DNA of 64,000 nt from Psychrobacillus vulpis (GCF_006861825.1 NZ_VDGI01000008.1:62409-126408), one strand, 5' to 3'; counted from the first letter of the stretch, positions 17,152 to 27,127 are shown. A program made the numbers and translations. Notes: generated by a model not told the origin, from the sequence alone.

Positions 17152-17252
17152 CTTATTTCTCAGTCAAATGACTGCAAGAATTAGCACCGTGTTCATCATT
17201 GAATCGGTTGCCGGGTATCATAGGGCTTGTCCCTCCACCTGCTCTAAATAAG
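17152..17252 (-). promoter_or_regulatory. SAM riboswitch (S-box) for mtnWXBD
   Basis: The minus strand reads CTTATTTAGAGCAGGTGGAGGGA, then CCCTATGATACCCGGCAACC, CACGGTGCTAATTC and TGAGAAATAAG. These are the conserved S-box elements, closed by P1 CTTATTT/AAATAAG. With SAM bound P1 holds the antiterminator arm and the operon is shut off. It mirrors a second S-box on the opposite strand about 180 bp away. Confidence 0.93.
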
Positions 17253-17299
17253 AAAAAGTTATTCAATTGGGATTATTATGTATTGTCAAATTCATAATG

Positions 17300-17328
17300 A
17301 TTATTTCATGCAAAATAAAAATTGTCAA
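17300..17328 (-). promoter_or_regulatory. Putative mtnW operon promoter
   Basis: Minus-strand TTGACA (17328-17323), 17-nt spacer, AATAAT (17305-17300), about 50 bp before the aptamer. Confidence 0.5.
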
Positions 17329-17364
17329 CATAGTTTTTCGAATGTTTATCAAATTAAAAAAACA

Positions 17365-17394
17365 TTGACAATTCATTTTTGGATATGCTAGGAT
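17365..17394 (+). promoter_or_regulatory. Putative mtnK operon promoter
   Basis: TTGACA (17365-17370), 18-nt spacer, extended -10 TGCTAGGAT with core TAGGAT (17389-17394). It is divergent from the mtnW promoter. Confidence 0.6.
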
Positions 17395-17429
17395 TCATTT
17401 CAAACAGCATAAAGTTGTAACTAATAGCA

Positions 17430-17585
17430 CTCTTATCAAGAGCAGGCAGAGGGTAATGGCCCGATGAAGCCCAGCAACCGACCGTAATACCGTTGTGAGA
17501 CGGGGCGCTTTACGCGCCGAGATGAACATCTCGTAAGGCACGGTGCTAATTCCATCAGAAAGGTAAACTTTCTGAAAGATAAGAG
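17430..17585 (+). promoter_or_regulatory. SAM riboswitch (S-box) for mtnKA and transporter
   Basis: P1 CTCTTATC (17430-17437) pairs with GATAAGAG (17578-17585). Between lie AGAGCAGGCAGAGGG, GCCCAGCAACC, a long extended P3 (GGGGCGCTTTACGCGCC, GAGATGAACATCTC) and GGCACGGTGCTAATTCC. P3 is longer than in the minus-strand S-box. The arm ATAAGAG (17579-17585) can switch to CTCTTAT (17595-17601). Confidence 0.93.
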
Positions 17586-17606
17586 GCGAGAAGTCTCTTA
17601 TTCTAC

Positions 17607-17635
17607 GCCTCTTTCTTTGAAAGAGGCTTTTTATT
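17607..17635 (+). terminator. S-box terminator upstream of mtnK
   Basis: GCCTCTTTC (17607-17615), TTT loop, GAAAGAGGC (17619-17627), then TTTTTATTTT. Confidence 0.9.
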
Positions 17636-17658
17636 TTGTAAAAGAAAGGTAGAGAAGA

Positions 17659-18849
17659 ATGACCATAGCTACAAAAAAACAATATGAATCATTAACAGAA
17701 CAGCGTGCAATTTTATACGCAGAAGGATTGAACTTCTTTTCAGAGGATGCGAAGTTGGCATGTCGCGAAATTGGTGACGGTAATTTAAATTATGTTTTTC
17801 ACATTACGGATTCCAAAAGTGGAAAGGGGATCATCATAAAACAAGCATTACCGTATGCAAAAGTAGTTGGTGAAAGCTGGCCGCTAACTTTAAAGCGCGC
17901 AGCAATTGAAGCAAACGCGCTTAAAAAACATGGGGAATTTGCGGCAGGATTAGTACCTAAAGTATATGCAACAGATGAGGAACTAGCGATTACCGTAATG
18001 GAAGATCTGTCACATTTGACAATTGTTCGAAAAGGATTAATTCAACTAGAATCATATCCGAAGTTAGCGTCGGACATAGGGGTATATCTTGCAAAAACTC
18101 TATTTCATACATCTGATTTTGCATTACATCCATTTGAAAAGAAGAGACTAGTTTCAGAGTTTTCCAATCCTGAGTTATGTAAAATTACCGAAGATCTTAT
18201 TTTTACAGATCCATTTTTTGATCATGAAACAAATGATTTCGAGCCTTCCATCCGAGCTAATGTAGAAGCTATTTGGAGCAACGAATCTTTAAAACTAGAA
18301 GTTGCAAAATTGAAGAAGAGTTTTTTAACAGAAGCAGAAGCGTTACTTCATGGAGATTTACATACAGGTAGTATTTTTGCGAGTGAAACAGAAACGAAAG
18401 TAATCGACCCAGAGTTTGCTTTTTATGGACCAATTGGTTTCGATATAGGATTATTTCTAGCTAATTTGATCGTTCAAACGATTTCTAGAGATGGGGAACA
18501 GCAACTCGTTATACTGCATCACATTGAACAAACATGGGAAGTATTTTCTTCTGAGTTTTCGGAACTTTGGAAAAATAAAGCTATCGAATCCTATAAAGAT
18601 ACAAAGGGTTTTGAAGAATACGTTTTAGACAAAATTTTCACAGATGCACTTGGTTTTGCTGGATGTGAATTAATTCGACGTACTATCGGTTTAGCACATG
18701 TAAATGACCTGGATGGAATTGCAGACGATGAAAAAAGAATTCTGACCAAGAAGCAAGCTTTACAAATAGGTGAAGCACTTATCTTGAAGCGCAAAGAAAT
18801 TAAGTCTATTAAAGCAGTGGTTTGGTTGCTTGAGGAGTTGTATAAATGA
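17659..18849 (+). CDS. mtnK: 5-methylthioribose kinase
   Basis: A 396-aa aminoglycoside-phosphotransferase-fold kinase that phosphorylates methylthioribose (MTR) at C1. Visible are [10 protein letters not shown] (nucleotide loop, about 35), VMEDLSHL (hinge), the catalytic [10 protein letters not shown] near 232 and [10 protein letters not shown] (the DxE metal motif). Length matches MtnK. ATG at 17659 with AAAGGTAG. First gene of an operon that continues through mtnA to an ABC transporter. Confidence 0.93.
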   Translation: MTIATKKQYESLTEQRAILYAEGLNFFSEDAKLACREIGDGNLNYVFHITDSKSGKGIIIKQALPYAKVVGESWPLTLKRAAIEANALKKHGEFAAGLVPKVYATDEELAITVMEDLSHLTIVRKGLIQLESYPKLASDIGVYLAKTLFHTSDFALHPFEKKRLVSEFSNPELCKITEDLIFTDPFFDHETNDFEPSIRANVEAIWSNESLKLEVAKLKKSFLTEAEALLHGDLHTGSIFASETETKVIDPEFAFYGPIGFDIGLFLANLIVQTISRDGEQQLVILHHIEQTWEVFSSEFSELWKNKAIESYKDTKGFEEYVLDKIFTDALGFAGCELIRRTIGLAHVNDLDGIADDEKRILTKKQALQIGEALILKRKEIKSIKAVVWLLEELYK

Positions 18850-19907
18850 GTATTCCGTTATCGATCGAATGGAACAATAAGAGACTTAAGATTTTAGATC
18901 AGCAAAAACTTCCGCTCGAAGTGGACTATCTAACACTCGAAACACTTGAAGATGTGTACGATGCAATCATAACGTTAAAAGTACGAGGTGCTCCTGCTAT
19001 TGGTATTACGGCTTCGCATGGATTAGCTGCTACGGCACAACGTTACGAAACAAATTCATTGGAACAATTTCATCAACTTTTATGTAAAGATGCTACGTAT
19101 TTAGCTGAATCAAGGCCAACAGCAGTCAATTTAGTTTGGGCTTTAGAACGTCTACGTAACGCTGTTCAAAATGCTGCGACTGTTCAAGAAGCGAAGGAAC
19201 GGCTATTAGAAGAAGCAGAGATTATACACAAGGAAGATGAAGCATCGTGCCGAACAATTGGTGAATTTGCTTTATCCTTACTAGGAGATGTTACAAAGGT
19301 TATGACTATTTGTAACGCAGGCACAATTGCTACAGCAAAATACGGCACAGCACTAGCACCCTTCCATCTCGGTAGTGAACGAGGAAAACAGTTTCAAGTA
19401 TTTGCTTGTGAAACTAGACCAGTGTTTCAGGGTTCAAGACTTACTGTTTGGGAGCTTCAACAATCTGGAGTAGATGTCACATTAATTACAGATAGTATGG
19501 CCGCACATACAATTGGAGCAAAAGGAATTGAAGCAATTATCGTTGGAGCAGACCGAATCGTTGCAAACGGCGATACTGCCAATAAAATTGGAACGTTTAA
19601 CTTGGCATTACTAGCTGCAGCTTTTCAAATTCCATTTTATGTGGCAGCTCCTTCCTCTACTTTTGATTTAACAATTGAAAGTGGTGAAAAAATACCAATA
19701 GAAGAACGTCCTTCAGAGGAAATAACACATATTGCTGGTAAGCAGGTGGCTCCAAACGACACGAAGGTATACAATCCAGCATTTGACGTGACGCCATCTA
19801 GCTTAATATCAGCGATTATTACAGAAAAGGGAATCATTTATCCAGAATACAACGAAAATATTTCTGCAATATTGTCATTAGAAAAAGGAGATAATCATGA
19901 AAATTAA
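18846..19907 (+). CDS. mtnA: Methylthioribose-1-phosphate isomerase
   Basis: A 353-aa enzyme of the eIF2B-alpha-like isomerase family that converts MTR-1-phosphate to methylthioribulose-1-phosphate. Conserved [24 protein letters not shown] (catalytic Cys) and [20 protein letters not shown] (catalytic Asp) are present. It overlaps mtnK by 4 bp (ATGA), so the two are translationally coupled. Confidence 0.94.
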   Translation: MSIPLSIEWNNKRLKILDQQKLPLEVDYLTLETLEDVYDAIITLKVRGAPAIGITASHGLAATAQRYETNSLEQFHQLLCKDATYLAESRPTAVNLVWALERLRNAVQNAATVQEAKERLLEEAEIIHKEDEASCRTIGEFALSLLGDVTKVMTICNAGTIATAKYGTALAPFHLGSERGKQFQVFACETRPVFQGSRLTVWELQQSGVDVTLITDSMAAHTIGAKGIEAIIVGADRIVANGDTANKIGTFNLALLAAAFQIPFYVAAPSSTFDLTIESGEKIPIEERPSEEITHIAGKQVAPNDTKVYNPAFDVTPSSLISAIITEKGIIYPEYNENISAILSLEKGDNHEN

Positions 19908-20976
19908 AACAAGTTGGGTACTAACAGCATTATTAATAATTGGATTAATACTAACGGGATGTCAGCCAAAGGGAGATGCAAAGGAAGAATCTCTTTCTTC
20001 AACTTCAGCGGAATCTTCCGAAAATCCACTAGCAGGAAAGAAAATTGCATTAATTCTTCAACAAAATCTCGGCACTTTCTCTGCGCAATACATTGAAGGC
20101 GTCAAAGAACAGGTGAAAAAGTTCGGTGGAACAGTAACTGTATTTAACTCGGAAGGTGATTTAGCAAAAATGGCATCTAATCTGGATGCTGCTGTAAACC
20201 AAGGGGTAGATGGAATATTAATTGACCACGGTACAAAAGAGGCGCTTAACCAAGGTGTACAAAAAGCTGTAGACAAAGGAATTTCAGTTGTAGCATTTGA
20301 TGCAGGAGTTGAAGTAGAAGGGATAACTGTATTAGAGCAAGGCGACCAGCAAATGGCAGAAATGACTTTGAATAAGTTAGCAGAGGACGCAAACGGTGAA
20401 GCGAATATCGTGAAAATTTGGGTTGCAGGTTTTGCACCGATGGAAAGACGTCAAGTCGCTTACGAGAAATTTCTAACAGAAAATCCAGGAATAAAAGAAA
20501 TTGCTACATTCGGAGCAGCGACGGCTAATACTGCTTTAGATACACAATCTCAAATGGAGGCAGTATTAAAGCAATATCCAAATGAAGGGGAAATTACGGC
20601 TGTATGGGCAGCATGGGATGAATTTGCAAAAGGCGCAGTACGTGCTATTGAGCAGGCAGGAAGAACTGATATTAAAGTTTACAGCATTGATATGAGTGAT
20701 GAAGATTTGCAAATGATTCAAAAAGAAAATAGCCCATGGGCAGCGTCAGCAGCTGTAGATCCAATGGATATTGGTCGTATCCAAGTGCGCTATTTGTACC
20801 AAAAAATTAATGGAGAAAATCCAGAGGAAAAAATCGTTTTAGAGCCTGTGTTTGTGGATGCATCTAAACTTCCAAAGGAAACAGTGACAACAAATAGTTT
20901 GCACGAGTTTATTGAAGGTTGGGGAGCAAGTGAACAAGGTTATACAGATGCATTGAGAGAATTGGAACGTCAGTAA
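19897..20976 (+). CDS. Sugar-type ABC transporter substrate-binding lipoprotein (predicted methylthioribose)
   Basis: 359 aa, with lipoprotein signal and lipobox LTGC (Cys about 22), followed by a Ser-rich linker and a periplasmic-binding-protein type I domain (Peripla_BP_4, RbsB-like). Its ATG (AAAAAGGAG upstream) lies inside the last 11 bp of mtnA, so it is coupled to mtnKA and falls under the same SAM riboswitch. That context argues the ligand is methylthioribose rather than ribose. No rbs kinase or repressor is nearby. Ligand assignment is inference. Confidence 0.82.
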   Translation: MKIKTSWVLTALLIIGLILTGCQPKGDAKEESLSSTSAESSENPLAGKKIALILQQNLGTFSAQYIEGVKEQVKKFGGTVTVFNSEGDLAKMASNLDAAVNQGVDGILIDHGTKEALNQGVQKAVDKGISVVAFDAGVEVEGITVLEQGDQQMAEMTLNKLAEDANGEANIVKIWVAGFAPMERRQVAYEKFLTENPGIKEIATFGAATANTALDTQSQMEAVLKQYPNEGEITAVWAAWDEFAKGAVRAIEQAGRTDIKVYSIDMSDEDLQMIQKENSPWAASAAVDPMDIGRIQVRYLYQKINGENPEEKIVLEPVFVDASKLPKETVTTNSLHEFIEGWGASEQGYTDALRELERQ

Positions 20977-20994
20977 CTATAACATAAAGGATGA

Positions 20995-21111
20995 AGCTCT
21001 AGCGCTCAGCCCCTCAAGGTTAAATACAGTTTCTTCTATTAGGTGTGAAACTGCCTCTTCAGAAACTAGCATTTACCTTGTCGGAGCTGAAATAGGCGCT
21101 TGTGCTTTTCT
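20995..21111 (+). repeat. Repeat of the AGCGCCTAGCCCCTCGAGG family inside an operon
   Basis: CTCTAGCGCTCAGCCCCTCAAGGTTAAAT at the left and GGCGCTTGTGCTTTTCT at the right match the ends of the copies at 11769 and 55184. The interior is diverged and contains the dyad TTTCTTCTATTAGGTGTGAAA. It separates the binding-protein gene from the ATPase gene and could act as an attenuating or RNA-stabilising structure. Confidence 0.6.
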
Positions 21112-21131
21112 AAGAGAGGAGCATATTTACA

Positions 21132-22634
21132 ATGAAACCTTTTCTCTCGATGAATGCAATACACAAAAAATTTGGCAACGTGAACGCATTGGAAGATGCA
21201 GAGTTCCATTTAGCAAAAGGTGAAGTGCATGCATTGCTAGGGGTGAACGGCGCCGGGAAAAGTACGCTTATGAAAATTTTATCGGGTGTGTATGAACAGG
21301 ACAAAGGCGATATCGTGCTGGAGGGAAAGAGAATTCGGTTACGATCGCCGAAAATAGCAAAAGAACACGGTATTTATTGTGTATATCAAGAAGTAGATAC
21401 GGCAATTATTCCAGAATTATCTGTCGCGGAAAATATTATGCTCGATACAATTGCTACTGGTAAAAATTTGTTTGTCTCTATGCCAAAACTTTACGAGGAA
21501 GCACGAAATGCACTGAAGGAATTGCAGGTGGAAACCATCTCTTTACAGCAGGCGGCTTTTAAGCTTTCGCTAGCTGAAAAGCAATTAGTGCTAATTGCAC
21601 GAGCACTTGTAAGCTCTGCAAAAATAATTATATTTGATGAACCAACTGCACCACTATCAATCCATGAGTCTAATAAGCTATTTTCAGTAATACATAAACT
21701 GAAGGATAGAGGAGTTGGTTGTGTATTCATTTCACACCGTCTTCCAGAAGTGTTTGAAATTAGTGATCGAATCACCGTTATGCGGGATGGAAAACTTGTT
21801 CAAACATATAACACTGCTGATGCTGAACAAGAAACGATTATAGAATCTATGCTGGGCGCATCTTTTAGTGAGGAACAGAAGAAACGAAATAATACTTTAG
21901 GAGAAATATTATTCCAAGTGGAGGGCTTATCAGATAACCATAAATTGAAAAACCTTTCTTTTACCGTCTCAGAAGGTGAAATTGTTGGCATTGTTGGACT
22001 CGTAGGTGCGGGAAAAACGGAGTTAGCAAAAGCGTTGTTTGGTATAGAACCTTTGAGAAAGGGGATGGTTGAGCTTTCTGGTAGATCTATAAATGTGAGG
22101 CATCCAGTAGAAGCAATAAATGCTGGTATAGCACTTATACCAGAGGAACGTAGAAAAGAAGGCCTTTTTGTGCATGAATCGTTACAAACAAATGCTTCTT
22201 TTCCCAACTTAAAAAAGTTTTCGCGTTTACTATTCATGAATAAAAGAGCGGAAAAAAGTTTCGCAAAGGATATCATTCATCGGTTGCAAATTAAAACGAA
22301 TGACACAGATACACCACTTGTCCATTTAAGTGGAGGAAATCAGCAAAAAGTAGTCATTGGAAAATGGATGTCCCTTGATTCGAAACTCTATTTATTTGAT
22401 GAACCGACAAAAGGTGTTGATATTGGCGCTAAAGCAGACATTTTTAAGCTGATTCGTGAGTTAGCAGAAAGCGGAAAAGGCTGCCTTTATTTTTCGAGTG
22501 AAATTCACGAAGCGATTGGTATTTCCGATCGTATTTTAGTCATATATAACGGTCAAATCGTGAAGGAATTTTCACGTGAAGATGCGACCCAGGAAAGGAT
22601 TTTGTTGTATGCAAGCGGTGGAAAAGAAGAATAA
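21132..22634 (+). CDS. Sugar-type ABC transporter ATP-binding protein (predicted methylthioribose)
   Basis: A 500-aa tandem ABC ATPase of the RbsA/MglA class. The first nucleotide domain has Walker A GVNGAGKST and a degenerate signature (LSLAEKQ); the second has GLVGAGKTE and an intact LSGGNQQK. One intact and one altered site is usual in this family. RBS AGAGAGGAG. Supplies energy for uptake with the neighbouring permease. Confidence 0.88.
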   Translation: MKPFLSMNAIHKKFGNVNALEDAEFHLAKGEVHALLGVNGAGKSTLMKILSGVYEQDKGDIVLEGKRIRLRSPKIAKEHGIYCVYQEVDTAIIPELSVAENIMLDTIATGKNLFVSMPKLYEEARNALKELQVETISLQQAAFKLSLAEKQLVLIARALVSSAKIIIFDEPTAPLSIHESNKLFSVIHKLKDRGVGCVFISHRLPEVFEISDRITVMRDGKLVQTYNTADAEQETIIESMLGASFSEEQKKRNNTLGEILFQVEGLSDNHKLKNLSFTVSEGEIVGIVGLVGAGKTELAKALFGIEPLRKGMVELSGRSINVRHPVEAINAGIALIPEERRKEGLFVHESLQTNASFPNLKKFSRLLFMNKRAEKSFAKDIIHRLQIKTNDTDTPLVHLSGGNQQKVVIGKWMSLDSKLYLFDEPTKGVDIGAKADIFKLIRELAESGKGCLYFSSEIHEAIGISDRILVIYNGQIVKEFSREDATQERILLYASGGKEE

Positions 22635-23628
22635 GGTGAAAGAGAGTGGAATACAATTTTTATATAAATACGGAGCTATTGCCTTATTACTTGTCATTAT
22701 TTTATATTTTAGTTCAATTAGCGAAGCTTTTTTTACATACGGTAACTTTACGGATATATTGCGTTCCATTTCCATTGTTACGCTTTTAGCTATAGGAGTG
22801 ACATTTACGCTAGTCGTAGGCGGCTTTGATCTATCCGTTGGTTCCACGATGTCATTATCAACCGTAGTAACGGCTTCACTAATGGTATGGTATGAAATGC
22901 CACTTTGGCTTGTTCTAATACTACCGATTCTAATTGGCGTACTAGTAGGTTTACTTAATAGCTTTCTTATTGTTGTAATTGGTATTCCTGACTTACTTGC
23001 TACGTTAAGCATGATGTACATTGTTGCTGGCTTTCATCGTACATATACGGAAGGTTACTCCATTTATAACAATATGCCATTAACTTCCGGTGGAAATGCT
23101 CCTGGACAATTATCCGAAGCATTTCTTTGGATTGGTCAAGGAAGAATGTTAGGTTTACCTGTCCCCGTATGGATCATGCTTGTGATGGTGTTGCTGGCTT
23201 ATGTAGTACTCCACCATACCCGTTGGGGACGCGTTTTATATATGACAGGTGGAAATGCAGAAGCTGCAACATTATCAGGTGTAAATATCCGAAAAGTAAA
23301 ATGTGCTTCCTATGTAATTTCTGGAGTTTTTGCTTCCATGGCAGGTATATTATTTACTGCACGGGTTGGTTCGGGGCAAATTGATGCTGGTGCACCATTG
23401 TTAATGGAAGCAGTAGCAGCAGTCTTTGTTGGATACTCTGTTCTCGGGGCTGGGAAACCAAATGCTATTGGAACATTCTTCGGGGCGGCGGTAATTGGTA
23501 TTTTGCTAAATGGATTAACGATCCTGAACTTGCCCTATTACGCATTCGATATTATTAAAGGTGGGGTATTAGTTTCAGCACTTGCTGTTACATATGTGTA
23601 TGCCAAAAAACGGTTTACTCAAACTTAA
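22609..23628 (+). CDS. Sugar-type ABC transporter permease (predicted methylthioribose)
   Basis: An RbsC-like permease, 339 aa from ATG 22609 (MQAVEKKNK), chosen because AGGAAAGG lies 10 nt upstream. An in-frame ATG at 22576 has no RBS. It overlaps the ATPase gene by 26 bp. About nine to ten hydrophobic segments, with the family motifs GGFDLSVGS and the GGNAEAATLSGVNI loop that contacts the ATPase. Last clear gene of the SAM-controlled operon. Confidence 0.87.
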   Translation: MQAVEKKNKVKESGIQFLYKYGAIALLLVIILYFSSISEAFFTYGNFTDILRSISIVTLLAIGVTFTLVVGGFDLSVGSTMSLSTVVTASLMVWYEMPLWLVLILPILIGVLVGLLNSFLIVVIGIPDLLATLSMMYIVAGFHRTYTEGYSIYNNMPLTSGGNAPGQLSEAFLWIGQGRMLGLPVPVWIMLVMVLLAYVVLHHTRWGRVLYMTGGNAEAATLSGVNIRKVKCASYVISGVFASMAGILFTARVGSGQIDAGAPLLMEAVAAVFVGYSVLGAGKPNAIGTFFGAAVIGILLNGLTILNLPYYAFDIIKGGVLVSALAVTYVYAKKRFTQT

Positions 23629-23718
23629 TAAATTTTGTGTCTCGAAGTACTTGTTTTCTTATACGGCAAGTATATAATTCTAGCATATCCTATATTAATT
23701 ATAGAATGGGCTGACAGT

Positions 23719-24921
23719 ATGAAACGACCGCATAATGAAAAGATTAGTATTTATCATGGAATGGCTTCAACTATTGCACTTAACTTTTCGAATAACTTTT
23801 TTCCAATATTCGCGATTACAATATTAGGAGCAACGAATTATCAGGTTGGTCTAATTAGTTCTTTGCCTCCATTAATTGCGTTATTAATGACTATTCCAGC
23901 AGCTATTTTATTGAATCGAGCTAACGCTCAAAAGAAGCTAGTGGCAATGTCTGTATTACTCGCTCGATTGATGTTTTTATTTATCGTTTTAGTTGTTTAC
24001 TTGCCGTCTACTTCGATACAAGCATGGGCATTTTTAGGGGTTATTGCTTTCATCAGTGTGCCGAATACTGTAGCCAATGTAGGTTGGCAAACTCTCATTA
24101 GTGGAATGATTAATGAATCTAGAAGAGGACAATTTTTCAGTGATCGAAATCGTCTACTGACAATGGTAGGACTTGTGTCTACGTTGCTTATCGGTATTTT
24201 AATGAAAGATGCTTCGGAAAGTATTGTTGCTTATCAAATCCTATTTTCAATCGCTTTCGGTTTTGGTTTATTAGAAGTGTTTTTCTTATTAAGACACGAA
24301 GAAGAAGTCGTGCGAGTTGAGAATGATCAAGTAAAAAAGAAGTCTATGGATTGGGGTATTTTTAAACATTCCAATTATGTTTGGTTTTTAGCTGCCGCTC
24401 TCTTTTTTAACTTTGCTTGGCAAATGGCTTGGGGTTTATTCAATATATATAATGTACGAGTAGCTGGTGCAACGATTTTTTGGATTAGTATGTTCTCTGT
24501 TGGTAGTATGCTTATGCAAATTTTAACGTTTCCTTTATGGAAAAAGTGGGCCGACAAATATTCTAATATGCGTGTATTTATATGGGCTGCAATCGGAATG
24601 GCGACAACTCCATTTTTAACGGTATTATCTACGAATTTGTATTACCTGACACTTATTCAAACGACTTCAGGATTCTTCTTGTCAGGGACAGTTTTGATTT
24701 TATTTAATTTACTATTAGAGCAATCGCCTGAAAAGTCTCGTACGTATTGCATTACAACGTATAATGTACTGCTTGCTTTTGTTGCATTTGTTGCACCACA
24801 AGTTGGTATTTGGCTTTTAGATCAATTAGGTATGGAAACAGCGATGTATATTAGCTCTTCCTTGCGTTTTTTAGGTGCTGGAGGCTTTTTATATGTCTAT
24901 ATGCGTAATAGAAAACGCTGA
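23719..24921 (+). CDS. MFS transporter, unknown substrate
   Basis: About 400 aa with 11-12 membrane segments. The start is uncertain: ATG 23719 (MKRPHNEKIS) begins the conserved part; a TTG at 23635 adds 28 poorly conserved residues, and neither has a strong RBS. It follows the MTR permease on the same strand with no terminator, so it may be the last member of the SAM-regulated operon, but the gap and weak start leave this open. Confidence 0.75.
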   Translation: MKRPHNEKISIYHGMASTIALNFSNNFFPIFAITILGATNYQVGLISSLPPLIALLMTIPAAILLNRANAQKKLVAMSVLLARLMFLFIVLVVYLPSTSIQAWAFLGVIAFISVPNTVANVGWQTLISGMINESRRGQFFSDRNRLLTMVGLVSTLLIGILMKDASESIVAYQILFSIAFGFGLLEVFFLLRHEEEVVRVENDQVKKKSMDWGIFKHSNYVWFLAAALFFNFAWQMAWGLFNIYNVRVAGATIFWISMFSVGSMLMQILTFPLWKKWADKYSNMRVFIWAAIGMATTPFLTVLSTNLYYLTLIQTTSGFFLSGTVLILFNLLLEQSPEKSRTYCITTYNVLLAFVAFVAPQVGIWLLDQLGMETAMYISSSLRFLGAGGFLYVYMRNRKR

Positions 24922-24945
24922 GAATTTGACAAAAAAAGAAAAGAA

Positions 24946-25311
24946 TCCATTTGTGCGCTTCTGCTTGTCGACAAATACATTTTTATGAATCAAATGTATT
25001 AAGAACATAATGATTACTGTGCTTTTCCTGTAGCAATCGCTCCAGGCGGTCGCTTTCCGCGGGCTCGCGCCAAGCCTCCTCGGCTTTGCCTGCGGGGTCT
25101 TGAACTGTCTCGCTGTCCCGCAGGAGTCGCCGCCTTCCGCACATTTTTATCTTCAGACCCCGCAGGAGCACATGTTTTTGGCTGTGACGAGGAGGCTGAA
25201 GCCAAGCCCGCTGAAAGCGAAGGGTGGGCCCTGCTAATTCTCTTTATACATGCATCTCTATTCATTGTAAAACGAATTTGTCTACAGTCTAAAGCGTCCA
25301 TTTGTGCGCTT
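24946..25311 (-). repeat. Repeat element inserted at a terminator
   Basis: The element spans about 24961-25290, with AGACTGTAGACAAATTCG at its right end (minus orientation) and TTGTCGACAAATAC at its left. It is flanked by the 15-bp direct repeat TCCATTTGTGCGCTT (24946-24960 and 25297-25311). The right copy is part of an intact terminator hairpin, AAAGCG..CGCTTT (25291-25313) plus T-run. The interior holds TTTCCGCGGG, CCCGCAGGAG and AAGCCCGCTGAAAGCG modules. The same element lies inverted at 43876-44292. Confidence 0.72.
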
Positions 25312-25343
25312 TTCTTTTTTTGCAATGTATTTGAATAGATCTA

Positions 25344-25988
25344 TTATTTTTTACCTAATCCATGCATGATAAATTGAATAGTACGTTCAGTTTCAAGCTC
25401 ATCATCCCATTCACTTTCTGGGAAAAAGATATAACGAGAAATTAAGTAACCAAATATAGTTGAAATAACTAATCTTGCAGCACTTAAAGTTGGCATTTCT
25501 ATTAGCTGACCTTTATCTTGATAACTTTTAATCACTATCAAAATACGATCAAATGTTTTTCTAGCTATTTGTTCAAGAAATTGCTCCCTTAGTTCCGGTT
25601 GAAAAGGAATTTCCTGAATCATAATTTTTATAACAGGAAGCATTTTTTTTATAATTTCTCTTCGTTTTTCAATCGCTGCTCTTAAAAAATCTTCGGCATG
25701 TTCATACGGACGATCTAGTACTTTATGAAAATCATTCACAATGACAGGGCCTATTAGTTTTGTCATAAGCGGAGCAACGATGGAAACGAGCAATTCTTTT
25801 TTTGTTTTATAATGCCGAAAAATGGTACCTTCTGCTACCCCAGCTTTTTTGGCGATTTCATTAGTAGAAGTAGCAGCATAGCCCTTTTCAGAAAAGGATT
25901 CAATGGCAGCAACGATAATTTTTTTTTGCTTTTCGGTTAATTTTTCTTCTTCAAATAGTTGTTGTAATAATATTTCTTCTTCGGACAT
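25344..25988 (-). CDS. TetR-family transcriptional regulator
   Basis: 214 aa. The N-terminal HTH (about 22-66) has AAIESFSEKGYAATSTNEIA and GVAEGTIFRHYKTKKELL; the C-terminal ligand domain is undefined. It is the last gene of the operon ATPase-permease-tetR. A 30-bp palindrome at the operon promoter is the likely operator, giving autorepression relieved by an exported compound. Confidence 0.88.
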   Translation of the reverse strand: MSEEEILLQQLFEEEKLTEKQKKIIVAAIESFSEKGYAATSTNEIAKKAGVAEGTIFRHYKTKKELLVSIVAPLMTKLIGPVIVNDFHKVLDRPYEHAEDFLRAAIEKRREIIKKMLPVIKIMIQEIPFQPELREQFLEQIARKTFDRILIVIKSYQDKGQLIEMPTLSAARLVISTIFGYLISRYIFFPESEWDDELETERTIQFIMHGLGKK

Positions 25989-26020
25989 CGCCTGCTCCTT
26001 TCTAACGCCACATCTTATCT

Positions 26021-27127
26021 TTATATTTTTCGATACTTCTTTAAAGCAAAAATATTTAAAACAATAAACACGAATGCAAATCCTACTAATACAAGAAGGT
26101 CGTATTTAATACTATCGATTCCTAAGCCTTTATACATAACGTCTACTAACGCATTTCCACCATAGTACATTGGCATGAATTTAGCAATAATTTGCATCCA
26201 TTCTGGCATTCCCTCAATCGGGAGAATACCTGCGAAGAATACTTGTGGAACAATAGCTATTGGTATAAACTGCATCATTTGGAACTCGGAATTTGCAAAA
26301 GCTGATAATAGTATACCTAACAGTAGTGCAACAAGGGCGAGAGAAAAATTTATCAGAATAACGTTCCAAAGAGAACCTACAAGCATAATATCTAATACTT
26401 TGACAGCATAAAAAACAACGAAAAGCGTTTGGATAATAGCAAATAGTCCATAGCCGACTAAATACCCAAAAACAATATCCCTTCTTTGGATGGGTGTTGC
26501 CATTAGTCGGTCTAGCGTGCCAGTTGTTCGTTCTCGCAATAATCCAATTCCAGAAATGAGAAAAACGAAAAAGAATACAAAGAAACCGACTAAAATAGGA
26601 CTTAATTGATCAAAAAAAGTAGTATCATTACTGCCGTATATATAAGAAGTATTTATCTCTGGCGTTTTTGCTTTGTTCAGATTAACTGGTACATTTGGAA
26701 GTTTGTATTGAATATCTTGAACAAATTTGGATACATTATTTGCTTGTTCTTTTGCAGATTCAATGGAAATAGCCTGCATTATTTTTGTTTGTAGAACTTT
26801 CGATGAAGAAGGTTGATCATTCGTGAGTGTTAAAGCAACCTTTTCTCCTTCCATTTGAAGCATACCGTCTAAACTATCATCCATTATAATTTGATTTGTA
26901 TTTTTTAATTGTTCATATTGGATAACTACAATTTCTTTTTCTTTTAATTGCTCTATAAGACCTTCTTCTACACCACTTACACCTAGTCTAGGAGAGGTTG
27001 TTTCATCTGAAAGTAAATAGTGCAAAAGAGTAAGAATGACGAGTGGTGCAATCATCATTAAAGCGAGCGTACGTTTATCTCGTATCATTTGGATACAAAT
27101 TCGTTTAACTAATGCGATTGTTCTCAT
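26021..27127 (-). CDS. ABC-2 type exporter permease
   Basis: 368 aa from ATG 27127, where GGAGGT is correctly spaced; the GTG at 27136 lies within that RBS. One N-terminal membrane segment, a large extracellular loop (about 45-175), then five C-terminal segments with the ABC2 motif ERTTGTLDRLMATPIQRRD. It overlaps the ATPase gene by 23 bp. A heterodimer or homodimer with the ATPase would export a drug, lipid or peptide; the substrate is not evident. Confidence 0.86.
   Translation of the reverse strand: MRTIALVKRICIQMIRDKRTLALMMIAPLVILTLLHYLLSDETTSPRLGVSGVEEGLIEQLKEKEIVVIQYEQLKNTNQIIMDDSLDGMLQMEGEKVALTLTNDQPSSSKVLQTKIMQAISIESAKEQANNVSKFVQDIQYKLPNVPVNLNKAKTPEINTSYIYGSNDTTFFDQLSPILVGFFVFFFVFLISGIGLLRERTTGTLDRLMATPIQRRDIVFGYLVGYGLFAIIQTLFVVFYAVKVLDIMLVGSLWNVILINFSLALVALLLGILLSAFANSEFQMMQFIPIAIVPQVFFAGILPIEGMPEWMQIIAKFMPMYYGGNALVDVMYKGLGIDSIKYDLLVLVGFAFVFIVLNIFALKKYRKI

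Noticed and set aside
17395-17682. 95-codon minus-strand frame
   Set aside because: It is antisense to the mtnK S-box aptamer and terminator.
21132-23628. Ribose transporter (rbsACB) assignment
   Set aside because: No rbsK, rbsD or rbsR nearby, and the genes are fused to mtnKA under a SAM riboswitch, so a methylthioribose role fits better.
25014-25325. Two minus-strand frames of 62 and 103 codons, GC- and Arg-rich
   Set aside because: They lie wholly in the terminator-targeting repeat and have unlikely composition.
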